Shown: positions 43,411-50,271 of the stretch, piece by piece
Layout: each line of letters starts with the position of its first letter
Numbering within the stretch: position 1 is the stretch's first letter
Source of the DNA: Candidatus Cryosericum hinesii
Lineage (GTDB): Bacteria; Caldisericota; Caldisericia; Cryosericales; Cryosericaceae
Reading direction: 5' to 3'
DNA length: 64,000 bases
NCBI RefSeq assembly: GCF_003570985.1
Contig: NZ_QXIW01000007.1
Location: forward strand, 22,066 to 86,065
Notes under the pieces: generated by a model
The model's database searches: none
Seen by the model: only the letters and a program-made list of their open reading frames with translations
Told to the model about the DNA's origin: nothing
Position numbers and translations under genes: made by a program

Positions 43411-44262
43411 CTAGAGTGGAGGGGGCGTGCTGCCCATGAGGACGGCACATCGCTGCGTTTTCAGAACGCCGAGGCTGTCATCCAGCACGGTGAAATAAAT
43501 GTAGAAGCCATTGGGCTTGAGGTCGCGCGGGATGTCCCACGAACTTTCGAAGCTATTGCTGGCCCCAACAGGAATGGTGAGGTGCGTGACGCCCGCCGCA
43601 AATTTCTTGTTGGCCATCCACTGGTAGAAGAGATTACCTTTGGCATCGGTGATGGTCCAGTCATACTGCTGGGTGTTGGGAAAGGTCAGGACGAGTGGTT
43701 TGCTGGTCAGGTTCGTGATTGTGTACTTGACCGTGATGGTTGTTCCCACGCGGTAGATGAGTTTGTCCGTCGTAAAGCTGACGCTCAGGTCTCGGGTGCT
43801 TGTCTGGCCGACTGCGAACTGCGTCTTCGTACCGGTCGGTTCGGTTGTTGTACTGGTCAGCACGAACTCTAGTTCATATGTTCCGGAAGCGAGCTTCCCG
43901 GGCACTTGCCACGAGCCATTGAGCTCCATGGTCTCGCCCATCATGACGGTGCGGCTGGTCACGATGTCTGCGAACATCTGGCCGGTCGACCACCGGGCAA
44001 TCACCTTGCCGCCCTGTCGCAGAATAAGGTCGTAGACCTGGGACGTCATAAAGGTCAGGACAAGAGGCTGGTCGTTGCCGTTGTAGAGGGTGTAGCGCCA
44101 GTCGATGGCCTCGCCCGGCATGTACGACAGCTTGCCCGTCGCCAGTGTCACCGTTGGCGGCGCGTAGCGGATACCAACGGGCGGGCTGGCCGCGTTCACC
44201 TGGCGCACGCTTAGCGTAACTGCCAGAGCAGCTATCAGGAGCACGATCAGTAGTCTCTTCAT
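43411..44262 (-). CDS. secreted protein with two BsuPI-like domains
   Basis: A 283-residue exported protein. The signal peptide KRLLIVLLIAALAVTLSVRQ is followed by likely cleavage at VNA-AS. Two immunoglobulin-like BsuPI domains follow: first about 55-165 (LVLTFMTSQVYDLILRQGGK, ARWSTGQMFAD), second about 175-275 (LVLTFPNTQQYDWTITDAKG, YQWMANKKFAAGV). Both carry the YD.....G...W strand pattern of this proteinase-inhibitor-type fold. ATG 44262 has GAGGTGAT; the frame extends further but lacks such a site. Protease inhibition is a family-name inference only; many members are of unknown role. Confidence 0.85.
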   Translation of the reverse strand: MKRLLIVLLIAALAVTLSVRQVNAASPPVGIRYAPPTVTLATGKLSYMPGEAIDWRYTLYNGNDQPLVLTFMTSQVYDLILRQGGKVIARWSTGQMFADIVTSRTVMMGETMELNGSWQVPGKLASGTYELEFVLTSTTTEPTGTKTQFAVGQTSTRDLSVSFTTDKLIYRVGTTITVKYTITNLTSKPLVLTFPNTQQYDWTITDAKGNLFYQWMANKKFAAGVTHLTIPVGASNSFESSWDIPRDLKPNGFYIYFTVLDDSLGVLKTQRCAVLMGSTPPPL

Positions 44263-44462
44263 CGGTATCACCTCTATCTGGCGGCCCTTGCGGGTCACCA
44301 TCCTTCTGCCAGTTTGACGAGAGCCGGCGGATTCTGGTTCCCGCACGTCATCACAGCTTTGTGCGGTGTGACGTGAATGTCAAGGATGGCATTGCATGGT
44401 GCAGGGCGTGGAGTATGGTTGGGTTAGAGGCCTAGGAGGCCTGGGACTACAGGAGGTGTGAC

Positions 44463-44861
44463 ATGTCACGACCGATTCATTTTGACCTGGGGGCAACAGA
44501 CCCGGCGCGTGCGATCGCATTCTACAAGGCGGCGTTTGGCTGGACCGTGGAGAAGTGGAACGGACCGACCGAGTACTACCTCATCACGACGGGCGCTCCC
44601 CGCGAACCCGGCATCGACGGGGGTCTTGCACCGTCCAAGGACGAGGGCATCGACACGAACCTGACCTTGGGTGTCGCGTCGCTGGAAGATGCCATGGCGC
44701 GTGTCACTGTTGCCGGAGGTACGATCGTGGGCGACATCCACACGATCCCCGGGGTGGGACGCATGGTGACCTGCAAGGACACTGAAGGCAACAGCTTTGG
44801 TCTGATAGAGGAGCAGCGGCCCGACCGGCACGTTGAACTGGGCGAGCTGTCAGGCGTCTAG
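44463..44861 (+). CDS. VOC (glyoxalase/bleomycin-resistance fold) protein
   Basis: A 132-residue single-domain VOC protein: HFDLGATDPARAIAFYKAAF (first beta-alpha unit), TVEKWNGPTEYYLI, a Gly-rich GIDGGLAPSKDEG loop and the second unit MARVTVAGGTIVGDIHTIPG, GRMVTCKDTEGNSFGLIEE. The His4/Glu-type metal ligands are partly present, but the substrate cannot be inferred. ATG 44463 has an ideal AGGAGGTG. It is alone, convergent with the SHOCT gene across a terminator. The 200 bases upstream (44263-44462) separate it from the divergent BsuPI gene and must hold both promoters. Confidence 0.88.
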   Translation: MSRPIHFDLGATDPARAIAFYKAAFGWTVEKWNGPTEYYLITTGAPREPGIDGGLAPSKDEGIDTNLTLGVASLEDAMARVTVAGGTIVGDIHTIPGVGRMVTCKDTEGNSFGLIEEQRPDRHVELGELSGV

Positions 44862-44901
44862 GGAGCTGAGGTCAGGGTCGGCTTGACCGGGACATGCAAA
44901 A

Positions 44902-44930
44902 ACCCCTGTGCTGCAAACGGGCACAGGGGT
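44902..44930. terminator. bidirectional terminator between VOC and SHOCT genes
   Basis: ACCCCTGTGC (44902-44911), nine-base loop, GCACAGGGGT (44921-44930). On the minus strand it is followed by TTTTTGC, a good intrinsic terminator for the SHOCT gene; on the plus strand a weaker T-rich tract follows at 44936-44942. Confidence 0.8.
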
Positions 44931-44949
44931 GAGTGGTTCTTTGTGACGG

Positions 44950-45276
44950 CTACTTCTCGCCGTTCAGGGCCTTCAGTCGCTCGTCGTACTCTTCCTTGGT
45001 GATATCGCCTCCGGCGAACCTCTTCCTGAGGATAACCAGAGCTTCGTCCTGCATGCCGTGCATCGGGCCGTGATCGTCATACATACCATACATCCCGTGC
45101 ATGCCATGCATACCGCAACCCATACCGTGTCGTCTCCACGTCACCATACGAATGATCCAGACAATGAGCGCGATGAAAAAAATCAGGCAAAGCAAGCCTA
45201 TAAACAGACCTCCGAAACCAAAACCCATCATACCTCGTCCACCACTATATCCGCCAAATCTCATCATAGATATCAT
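44950..45276 (-). CDS. SHOCT-domain membrane protein with a His/Met-rich linker
   Basis: A 108-residue protein. A Gly/Phe-rich start leads to one membrane helix (FIGLLCLIFFIALIVWII, about 25-43). Then comes a linker with nine Met and five His (RRHGMGCGMHGMHGMYGMYD) and a C-terminal SHOCT motif (ILRKRFAGGDITKEEYDERL). SHOCT is a short oligomerisation domain; the Met/His linker suggests soft-metal (copper, nickel or similar) binding, which is inference. Translation may begin at ATG 45276 (AAAGGAG two bases away) or at ATG 45267/45264, which have better spacing. It is convergent with the VOC gene. Confidence 0.85.
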   Translation of the reverse strand: MISMMRFGGYSGGRGMMGFGFGGLFIGLLCLIFFIALIVWIIRMVTWRRHGMGCGMHGMHGMYGMYDDHGPMHGMQDEALVILRKRFAGGDITKEEYDERLKALNGEK

Positions 45277-45426
45277 TTCTCCTTTCCGTGGGGCGCCTTC
45301 GCGTCCCTGTACTTTCTATACGCAGCATACAGAGGTTTCGTACACACGATTGTGAAGGTAGAACGGCTGACAACCACGGGCTGGCCCACGGGGCTGTTGA
45401 GGAGTTCGTTAATCAATCTGACGAGC

Positions 45427-46389
45427 TTAGGTCAGGATCCTGCAGACGTCGGCGATCTGCTGGACCGATACCAGCGAGGGACCGTACTGGACGTATGCGA
45501 GCAGGCGTGCAGTGGGCATGATGGCGACATGGGCTCCACCCGACCGGGTGGGCGGAGCACCTCCACAGGCAACAACAGAGCGGACAATCTGGTTGCATCC
45601 CGCGTCTTTCAGGATGCGGGAGCAGAGGAAGGACGCCCTCGTCACCTGCAGCACGGGGTCCGCTTCGTCACCGTCTGCGGCGACAGTACTGCTCCAGTTC
45701 CTGGTCTCGATGGCATAGAGACCCGTGGGACCGACGAGAAGGTGGTCCAGCTGCGCTGTTTTCAGGTAACTGTCTTCGAACGGAATGTCCTGGTTGGTGC
45801 TGAGGTGCAGGTCGTTGATCAGGACGAAGTCGTCCGGAAGGGTACTGAGCGTCCTGATGACCGCACGTTCTGCGATGGCATTGGCCAGGACACCAGAATG
45901 GGCGAGGGCTTCGACGCCCTTGACGATGCGGCGGGCGCCTTCGACACGCCTCGCGACCTCGGTGTTGCGGTCGGCGATGAAGTCTTCGAGGGCGCGTTCA
46001 GCGGGAAGGACGGCACGTGACCTCACACGTACCTGCGCGCGTTCCTGGGACTGCCGACCTAGACGGGACAACCCGACCCACAGGCGGGTCGTCGCCGAGG
46101 GTGAGCTGCCGAGGCGGGCAGACAGGCGTGTCAGATCCTGCTCGGAGCGAGCATGAATGTGCGCAATGTCCTTGGCAGAGGCGATGCGCTTTTCTGCCAG
46201 ATCGCGTTCCAGTGCGGCTTCCTGCAGTGCGAGATCGTCGCGCGCCAGCGTGTCCTGCTGATACAGGACCTTCTGGGCACGAGCCAGCTGAATGCCAACG
46301 TCGGACGGTTCGTCCACGACGATACCGGCCGTGCGTGCCATGACCAGTACGTCCTTCCATGCCCCACTTGCACCGATGACTATTGCCAC
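45427..46389 (-). CDS. NERD-domain (nuclease-related) protein
   Basis: A 320-residue protein. The first 180 residues are helical and Arg/Ala-rich with coiled-coil character (LARAQKVLYQQDTLARDDLA). The C-terminal part contains a NERD-like core: IAERAVIRTLSTLPDDFVLI, then TAQLDHLLVGPTGLYAIETR (Asp, Glu-x-Arg where Glu-x-Lys is more usual) and WSS. The frame continues to 46446 with an ATG, but GTG 46389 after GACGGGGG starts a cleaner N-terminus (VAIVIGASGAWKDVL). NERD domains belong to the restriction-endonuclease-like fold; the missing Lys may mean no cleavage. It stands alone. Confidence 0.65.
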   Translation of the reverse strand: MAIVIGASGAWKDVLVMARTAGIVVDEPSDVGIQLARAQKVLYQQDTLARDDLALQEAALERDLAEKRIASAKDIAHIHARSEQDLTRLSARLGSSPSATTRLWVGLSRLGRQSQERAQVRVRSRAVLPAERALEDFIADRNTEVARRVEGARRIVKGVEALAHSGVLANAIAERAVIRTLSTLPDDFVLINDLHLSTNQDIPFEDSYLKTAQLDHLLVGPTGLYAIETRNWSSTVAADGDEADPVLQVTRASFLCSRILKDAGCNQIVRSVVACGGAPPTRSGGAHVAIMPTARLLAYVQYGPSLVSVQQIADVCRILT

Positions 46390-46491
46390 GTTTCTGCCCC
46401 CGTCCCTAGTGACAGTATAGGCGCAGGGCGGCCTTGTGCTCGTCAACCGCCCGACGTCGTCTTGCTCATACGACTATGACATTTATGCGGG

Positions 46492-47031
46492 TCAGTGGTG
46501 GTGCTCTTCGGCTCCCTCGCCGTGTCCGCCGGCGTGATGGATGAAGACATGGAGCTTGTTGGAATAAGTCAGCAGGTCGAGCATGGCCCCTACGTACTTG
46601 CGTGCAGCGGCGACATCATCCGGGTCGTAGGAGCGGGTGGCTCGGACCTGGGCGAACCGCTTGCCAATCTCTTCCTCGACGGCGCCGGTCAGGAAGGCGA
46701 TGAGCCCGGCGGTGTCGTTGCCCTCGATCGCCCGCTCGGCGCGGGGAATAACAGGTCCCTCGTCGAGTCCAGCGGGCTTGACCCCGGTATAGGGCTCGCC
46801 TTCGCCAGTACGGTGCAGCCGTACGGCGGTCTCGAAGAACCACTGATCCGCCAGCAGGAGCGCGTCGGCGCCCTTGTCGCGCACAGCCATGGTCCTCCGG
46901 AAGGCTTCACTGAGTTCCGCTTCAGCGTCCTGGGGAGCCCAGGGAAGGATGAGCTTGACGTTGCCTGCGGCCAAGGCCTGTCGGGCGGCCTTGACGACCG
47001 GTCCGTCCATTGTGTCACAATGTGGAGGCAT
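46492..47031 (-). CDS. DUF6448-like protein with His-rich tail
   Basis: A 179-residue protein that begins MPPHCDTMDGPVVKAARQAL, with KLILPWAPQDAEAELSEAF, DQWFFETAVRLHRTGEG and YTGVKPAGLDEGPVIPRAE, the sequence blocks of DUF6448. It is mostly helical and ends HHAGGHGEGAEEHHH, a tail suited to metal binding. ATG 47031 is chosen because AAAGGAG lies nine bases upstream; the ATG at 47040 overlaps that site. The family's function is unknown; its members often lie near haem or metal genes, but no such gene is evident here. Confidence 0.8.
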   Translation of the reverse strand: MPPHCDTMDGPVVKAARQALAAGNVKLILPWAPQDAEAELSEAFRRTMAVRDKGADALLLADQWFFETAVRLHRTGEGEPYTGVKPAGLDEGPVIPRAERAIEGNDTAGLIAFLTGAVEEEIGKRFAQVRATRSYDPDDVAAARKYVGAMLDLLTYSNKLHVFIHHAGGHGEGAEEHHH

Positions 47032-47163
47032 AGAAATCATCTCCTTTGTCGTGTAGTGATCGGTGATATGTGCGATACGACCAGACCCGGGCGGTGCCCG
47101 TCAGGTGCTGTCTCCAGCCGCAAAGGAACATCTTTGTCCTTTGGCGACAGGAGGGCGCTCCGT

Positions 47164-47646
47164 TCAGCTGATGCCGTACCAGTTGCCGCTGTTCAGGTCC
47201 CCCTCAAAGATCTGTCGGTCTTCTGCGTTGGTGATGCGTGTACCGGCCTCGCGTGCAAGTTCGAGATAGCGGGTCGCCTCGGGCTCGTCGCCTGCCAGAG
47301 CACTTGCTCGGGCGATGGCCTCGCAGGCGTAGGCGAGGTCGAACGGCGCCATCTCACCCGGAGAGGTCTCCGTGAGCTCCAGGCAGCGCCTGGCGTGCGC
47401 AATGGCCGCCGGTGCGTCTCCCAGCACGGTGTACACGCGCGAGAGCATCCACTCGGCGCGTTGGTGATGGACGGCGGTCCCTGCCAGCAACCAGTGGTAC
47501 GCGGACGCCCAGGCGGCATACAGCATCCGTTCGTCGTCAGCGCTCGAGCGGTCTGTCGTGTCCAGCAGTTCCCAGACCTCGCCGTTCAACTGCCTGGCGA
47601 ATTCGCCGTGTGCTTCGACAAGCGTGTACAGCTTTTCGTCGTCCAT
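47164..47646 (-). CDS. TPR-like helical-repeat protein
   Basis: A 160-residue helical protein with TPR-like repeats: YAAWASAYHWLLAGTAVHHQ, RAEWMLSRVYTVLGDAPAAI, AHARRCLELTE and FDLAYACEAIARASALAGDE, PEATRYLELAREAG. Such repeats mediate protein contact; no enzymatic residues are seen. The frame extends to 47742, but ATG 47646 has GGAGGTGAT at a good distance, and the preceding sequence is repeat-like. It lies 132 bases before the DUF6448 gene on the same strand and may be cotranscribed. Confidence 0.7.
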   Translation of the reverse strand: MDDEKLYTLVEAHGEFARQLNGEVWELLDTTDRSSADDERMLYAAWASAYHWLLAGTAVHHQRAEWMLSRVYTVLGDAPAAIAHARRCLELTETSPGEMAPFDLAYACEAIARASALAGDEPEATRYLELAREAGTRITNAEDRQIFEGDLNSGNWYGIS

Positions 47647-47743
47647 GCAATCACCTCCGCAGAGCCCTCCATGACGCGGGAACCCTGCTTGCACTGTAGC
47701 CCATCTGGGACTGCGGGTCAAGTTCCTGCGTGATCCTGACAAG

Positions 47744-47835
47744 ACTGGATTCCCGCCTTCGCGGGAATGACAGAGGGGAAACAGGAATGACAGAAGGGAA
47801 ACGGGAATGACAGAAGGGAAACGGGAATGACGGGG
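47744..47835. repeat. CATTCCC-family palindrome followed by a 20-bp tandem array
   Basis: The palindrome CTGGATTCCCGCCTTCGCGG then GAATGACAG is directly followed by three 20-bp units GGAATGACAGAAGGGAAACG (47764-47783, first unit slightly different; 47784-47803; 47804-47823) and a partial fourth. The repeat unit is derived from the GGGAATGACAG end of the palindrome. There is no spacer diversity, so it is not a CRISPR. Confidence 0.85.
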
Positions 47836-47871
47836 ACGTGTAGCGATGGCATGTTACGTGAACTGGCCATC

Positions 47872-48738
47872 CTATCTTGTGAGTAATGCTTCCTCCAGTG
47901 CCTTCAGTTGTGCAGGGAGGACCTCGTGCACGTTTGTGCTGAAGGCTTCAAGTGCCTGTTCAGTCTCGATGAAGGGCCGCAGGTCAGCGGCGACTTGCTG
48001 GGCATCGAGAGATGCTGCCTTGTCTGCTGCGCTCCGGACGACGCTGACTGCGCTGTCTGCTCCAAGCAGAGCAAGAACTCGTGGCCAGAGCGGCTGGAGC
48101 TTCCATTCCTGCTGTTGCGCTTTCTGAAGAAACCACATGAGGTCAAAGACATCACGCCCTTTGAATGGTTGTGTCTGGGAGGATCCTCTCGTGTAGTCCC
48201 GTCCAAGGAAGGCAGCCAGCTTGCTGGCGAAGAGCGTGGGGAGGTCGTACGCCCGGACGAAGAACATCGTCTTGGCTGTGCTGACAGGGCTCACCTGTGT
48301 GCCGTAGATACCGGTTGACTCAGCTGCAATGTCACAGCGAAGCAGGAGGTTGGGGGTGTCAGCAGACGAGTGGACCAGTCCCAGCTGGCGCAGGACCGGG
48401 AAGACCAGTGTGACCGACGTTCCGTTTCCGCTCACTCTCGTGGTCATGTGACGATACTGGAGCGCTTTGCTGACGTATTCCCGGAGATCTGCCACGAACG
48501 ACACAACGTCTGGCTGCCCAGGGACATCGAAGTCCAGGTCTTCAGACAACCGGGGGAGTCCATATAGCTTGCGCAGACACGTGCCACCGGTGAACAGGTA
48601 GTTTCGATACTGCGGATGGTTGTAGACGAAGGCCAGGACCTCATCCTGCAGAACCTCTTTCAATCTGATGCGCAGGAAGAGAGGGTTGAGATTCTTGCCT
48701 GACTGAGCCATGATGGACGCAAGTCGTTCCTCGATCAT
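47872..48738 (-). CDS. AbiEii-family nucleotidyltransferase toxin
   Basis: A 288-residue nucleotidyltransferase: YLFTGGTCLRKLYGLPRLSE followed by DLDFDV supplies the GGT(S/C)LxK nucleotide site and the DxDxD metal cluster. PTLFASKLAAFLGR and FKGRDVFDLMWFL are the C-terminal conserved blocks of the AbiEii/DUF1814 family. It starts at the ATG overlapping the stop of the upstream antitoxin by four bases (ATGA). In comparison with the toxin at 36406 it is shorter and only distantly alike, so the two are separate acquisitions, not a duplication. Expected effect: growth arrest when not neutralised, as in abortive infection. Confidence 0.92.
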   Translation of the reverse strand: MIEERLASIMAQSGKNLNPLFLRIRLKEVLQDEVLAFVYNHPQYRNYLFTGGTCLRKLYGLPRLSEDLDFDVPGQPDVVSFVADLREYVSKALQYRHMTTRVSGNGTSVTLVFPVLRQLGLVHSSADTPNLLLRCDIAAESTGIYGTQVSPVSTAKTMFFVRAYDLPTLFASKLAAFLGRDYTRGSSQTQPFKGRDVFDLMWFLQKAQQQEWKLQPLWPRVLALLGADSAVSVVRSAADKAASLDAQQVAADLRPFIETEQALEAFSTNVHEVLPAQLKALEEALLTR

Positions 48739-49391
48739 ACGATTCCCTCCGCGGTCAGAATCGACAGGATGCGCTTCATCTTTGGGACGCCGCTGGTGCG
48801 GATAATCGCGACAAGCCTCTTCTTCTCCGACGGGCGCAACGCATCCCAGTTGAGCCGCCCGGTCTCGAGCAGGTAGGAACGCATCGCGCTCGACGTGCTG
48901 AACGGCCGTAGATAGAGCATGTCGAACAGCGCCTTGGCGGGAGAAGCAATGCGGACTTCGAGGCCACGATATGCCTCAAGACCATATCCTGTGAACAGAT
49001 CGCTTCGGATGCTCCGGTAGACAAACCTCCCGAGGGATGTCGCGTACATGCGAGGAGTCTTGGTCGTGATGCAGGTCAGGGCAAACGGCGATTCGGGGAT
49101 CATGCCTGCTTTCTCCAGGACATACTCAAGCGACAGGTAGGAGGGAGCGCGCACGATGCTCGAGAGATATTCAAGGTACTGCCGTGTCTGCTCGGGGCTG
49201 GACTGCGCTGCTCGCCAGGCCGCTGTCGGTGCATAGAGACCGCTGCGCAGTCTGAGGAGATCCCCCGTGGTCTGCATGCGCTGGACGCGATAGTCAAGCA
49301 TGGCGGGGGAGACACCCAGGAGGACACCAAGGTTCTGCTTGGTGACGACGGGCATTGTTGCAATTGTTTCCAGTGTACGAGAGCCAATCAT
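48735..49391 (-). CDS. AbiEi-family antitoxin / repressor
   Basis: A 218-residue protein with a winged HTH at the N-terminus (ATMPVVTKQNLGVLLGVSPA, YRVQRMQTTGDLLRLRSGLY) and an AbiEi C-terminal domain containing SPFALTCITTKTPRM, LEVRIASPAKALFDMLYLRP. The frame is open to 49493, but ATG 49391 has GGAG six bases upstream and a full promoter and operator just before it. It overlaps the toxin start as ATGA. It neutralises the nucleotidyltransferase and should repress the operon by binding the inverted repeat at 49392-49439. Confidence 0.9.
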   Translation of the reverse strand: MIGSRTLETIATMPVVTKQNLGVLLGVSPAMLDYRVQRMQTTGDLLRLRSGLYAPTAAWRAAQSSPEQTRQYLEYLSSIVRAPSYLSLEYVLEKAGMIPESPFALTCITTKTPRMYATSLGRFVYRSIRSDLFTGYGLEAYRGLEVRIASPAKALFDMLYLRPFSTSSAMRSYLLETGRLNWDALRPSEKKRLVAIIRTSGVPKMKRILSILTAEGIV

Positions 49392-49453
49392 GTTCTGCTC
49401 CAGTATTACTAAACTTCTTTCATAATAATGGAGCAGAACGTTACTCCTGTCAA
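49392..49453 (-). promoter_or_regulatory. promoter and palindromic operator of the second AbiE operon
   Basis: On the minus strand TTGACA (complement of 49448-49453) and CATTAT (49425-49430) are 17 bases apart. Perfect 11-base arms GTTCTGCTCCA (49392-49402) and TGGAGCAGAAC (49429-49439) flank the start region; allowing mismatches they extend to about 20 bases each, with a centre between them. The right arm overlaps the spacer and the left arm covers the ribosome site, so a bound AbiEi would block both initiation and elongation. Confidence 0.8.
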
Positions 49454-49480
49454 GAAGGTTGTGACACCTGCCAAAGCAGC

Positions 49481-49510
49481 ACGCCCCGGCCATTGTCCTG
49501 ACCGGGGCGT
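49481..49510. terminator. hairpin downstream of hsp20
   Basis: ACGCCCCGG (49481-49489) and CCGGGGCGT (49502-49510), separated by 12 bases, lie just beyond the hsp20 stop on the minus strand and upstream of the AbiE promoter. There is no strong T run, so it is a probable but not certain terminator. Confidence 0.55.
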
Positions 49511-49537
49511 CGTGTTGGTAGTACAGACCAGCGCGTG

Positions 49538-49981
49538 CTAGTCTACGTGGATCGTCTTGATGTCCGTGTTCTGGGCCTTCTTGGGTACCGTCAGCTCGAG
49601 TACCCCGTTTTCCATATGGGCAGTGACATTCTCGATGTCGACAGGTTCCTCGAAGTGGAACTTGCGCTCGTAGATTCCGCCCATGCGCTCACGGTACACG
49701 GTCTTCAGGGTCTCGTCCTCCTTCTTCTCCTCTGTGGTCGTCTGGATGCTGAGGCCATTGTCCTCGGCTGTGATGGCGACGCGTTCCTTGGCCACGCCCG
49801 GCATGTTCATGAGGATAACATACTTGGTGGCGTCTTGCTTGATGTCTGTGGCAGGCAGGCGCCCTGACCGTCCAGCTGCGCGCAGCATGGCATTCATGCG
49901 GTAGGGAAACAGGTTGGTTAAGGTCGGGGTGGAACAGCAATCACTCATCATGACAGGGTTCGTATTGATATCGCAGTACAT
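49538..49981 (-). CDS. Hsp20/alpha-crystallin small heat-shock protein
   Basis: A 147-residue small heat-shock protein that binds unfolding proteins. The alpha-crystallin domain (about 50-140) has DATKYVILMNMPGVAKERVA, then AEDNGLSIQTTTEEKKEDET and YERKFHFEEPVDIENVTAHM, ending with the signature AHMENGVLELTVPKK. The N-terminus is Cys-containing (SDCCSTPTLTNL), a less usual feature. ATG 49981 has GAGGAGG upstream; the frame extends 13 codons further. A CIRCE-like operator overlaps the promoter at 50084-50121, pointing to HrcA control. Confidence 0.92.
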   Translation of the reverse strand: MYCDINTNPVMMSDCCSTPTLTNLFPYRMNAMLRAAGRSGRLPATDIKQDATKYVILMNMPGVAKERVAITAEDNGLSIQTTTEEKKEDETLKTVYRERMGGIYERKFHFEEPVDIENVTAHMENGVLELTVPKKAQNTDIKTIHVD

Positions 49982-50083
49982 CGTGGTGCCTCCTCTGTTG
50001 TTGTCATTTCTCTCCGGCATACACCGGTCATCGTTTCATATACAGTCGCCGGCTGCCGTTCAGGGCTTCCGGTTACATCTAAT

Positions 50084-50121
50084 GGTATACGCATTAGCAG
50101 TCTCATGACAAGACTGCTAAT
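50084..50121 (-). promoter_or_regulatory. CIRCE-like HrcA operator with hsp20 promoter
   Basis: TTAGCAGTC (50094-50102) and GACTGCTAA (50112-50120) form a perfect 9-9-9 inverted repeat, matching CIRCE (TTAGCACTC-N9-GAGTGCTAA) except for one base in each arm. The minus-strand promoter TTGTCA (complement of 50106-50111) and TATACC (50084-50089), 16 bases apart, overlaps it. Between 49982 and 50271 no gene is seen. Confidence 0.8.
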
Positions 50122-50271
50122 CTTGAACGACCGTCATGATTCTGCAGTGGCTCTCATGCAAGTATTGGTGACGTATGAGGAGTTTTCTACGTTATCTCTC
50201 TAACGAGGGTGTGCCGACAACAGAGATGAGCGGCAGGAAGCAGGGGATGTGAGGTGTGGAGCGAGCTTGTG

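Noticed and set aside
42868-43872. 334-codon plus-strand frame
   Set aside because: First half is intergenic repeat DNA, second half antisense to the BsuPI gene.
45058-46020. 320-codon plus-strand frame
   Set aside because: Antisense to the SHOCT and NERD genes and crosses their intergenic region; no coding signals.
46495-47733. 412-codon plus-strand frame
   Set aside because: Covers two minus-strand genes with good starts and motifs (DUF6448-like and TPR-like); the frame is open only because of GC-rich codon bias.
47764-47835. possible CRISPR array
   Set aside because: Units are contiguous 20-mers without unique spacers and no cas genes are present in the window.
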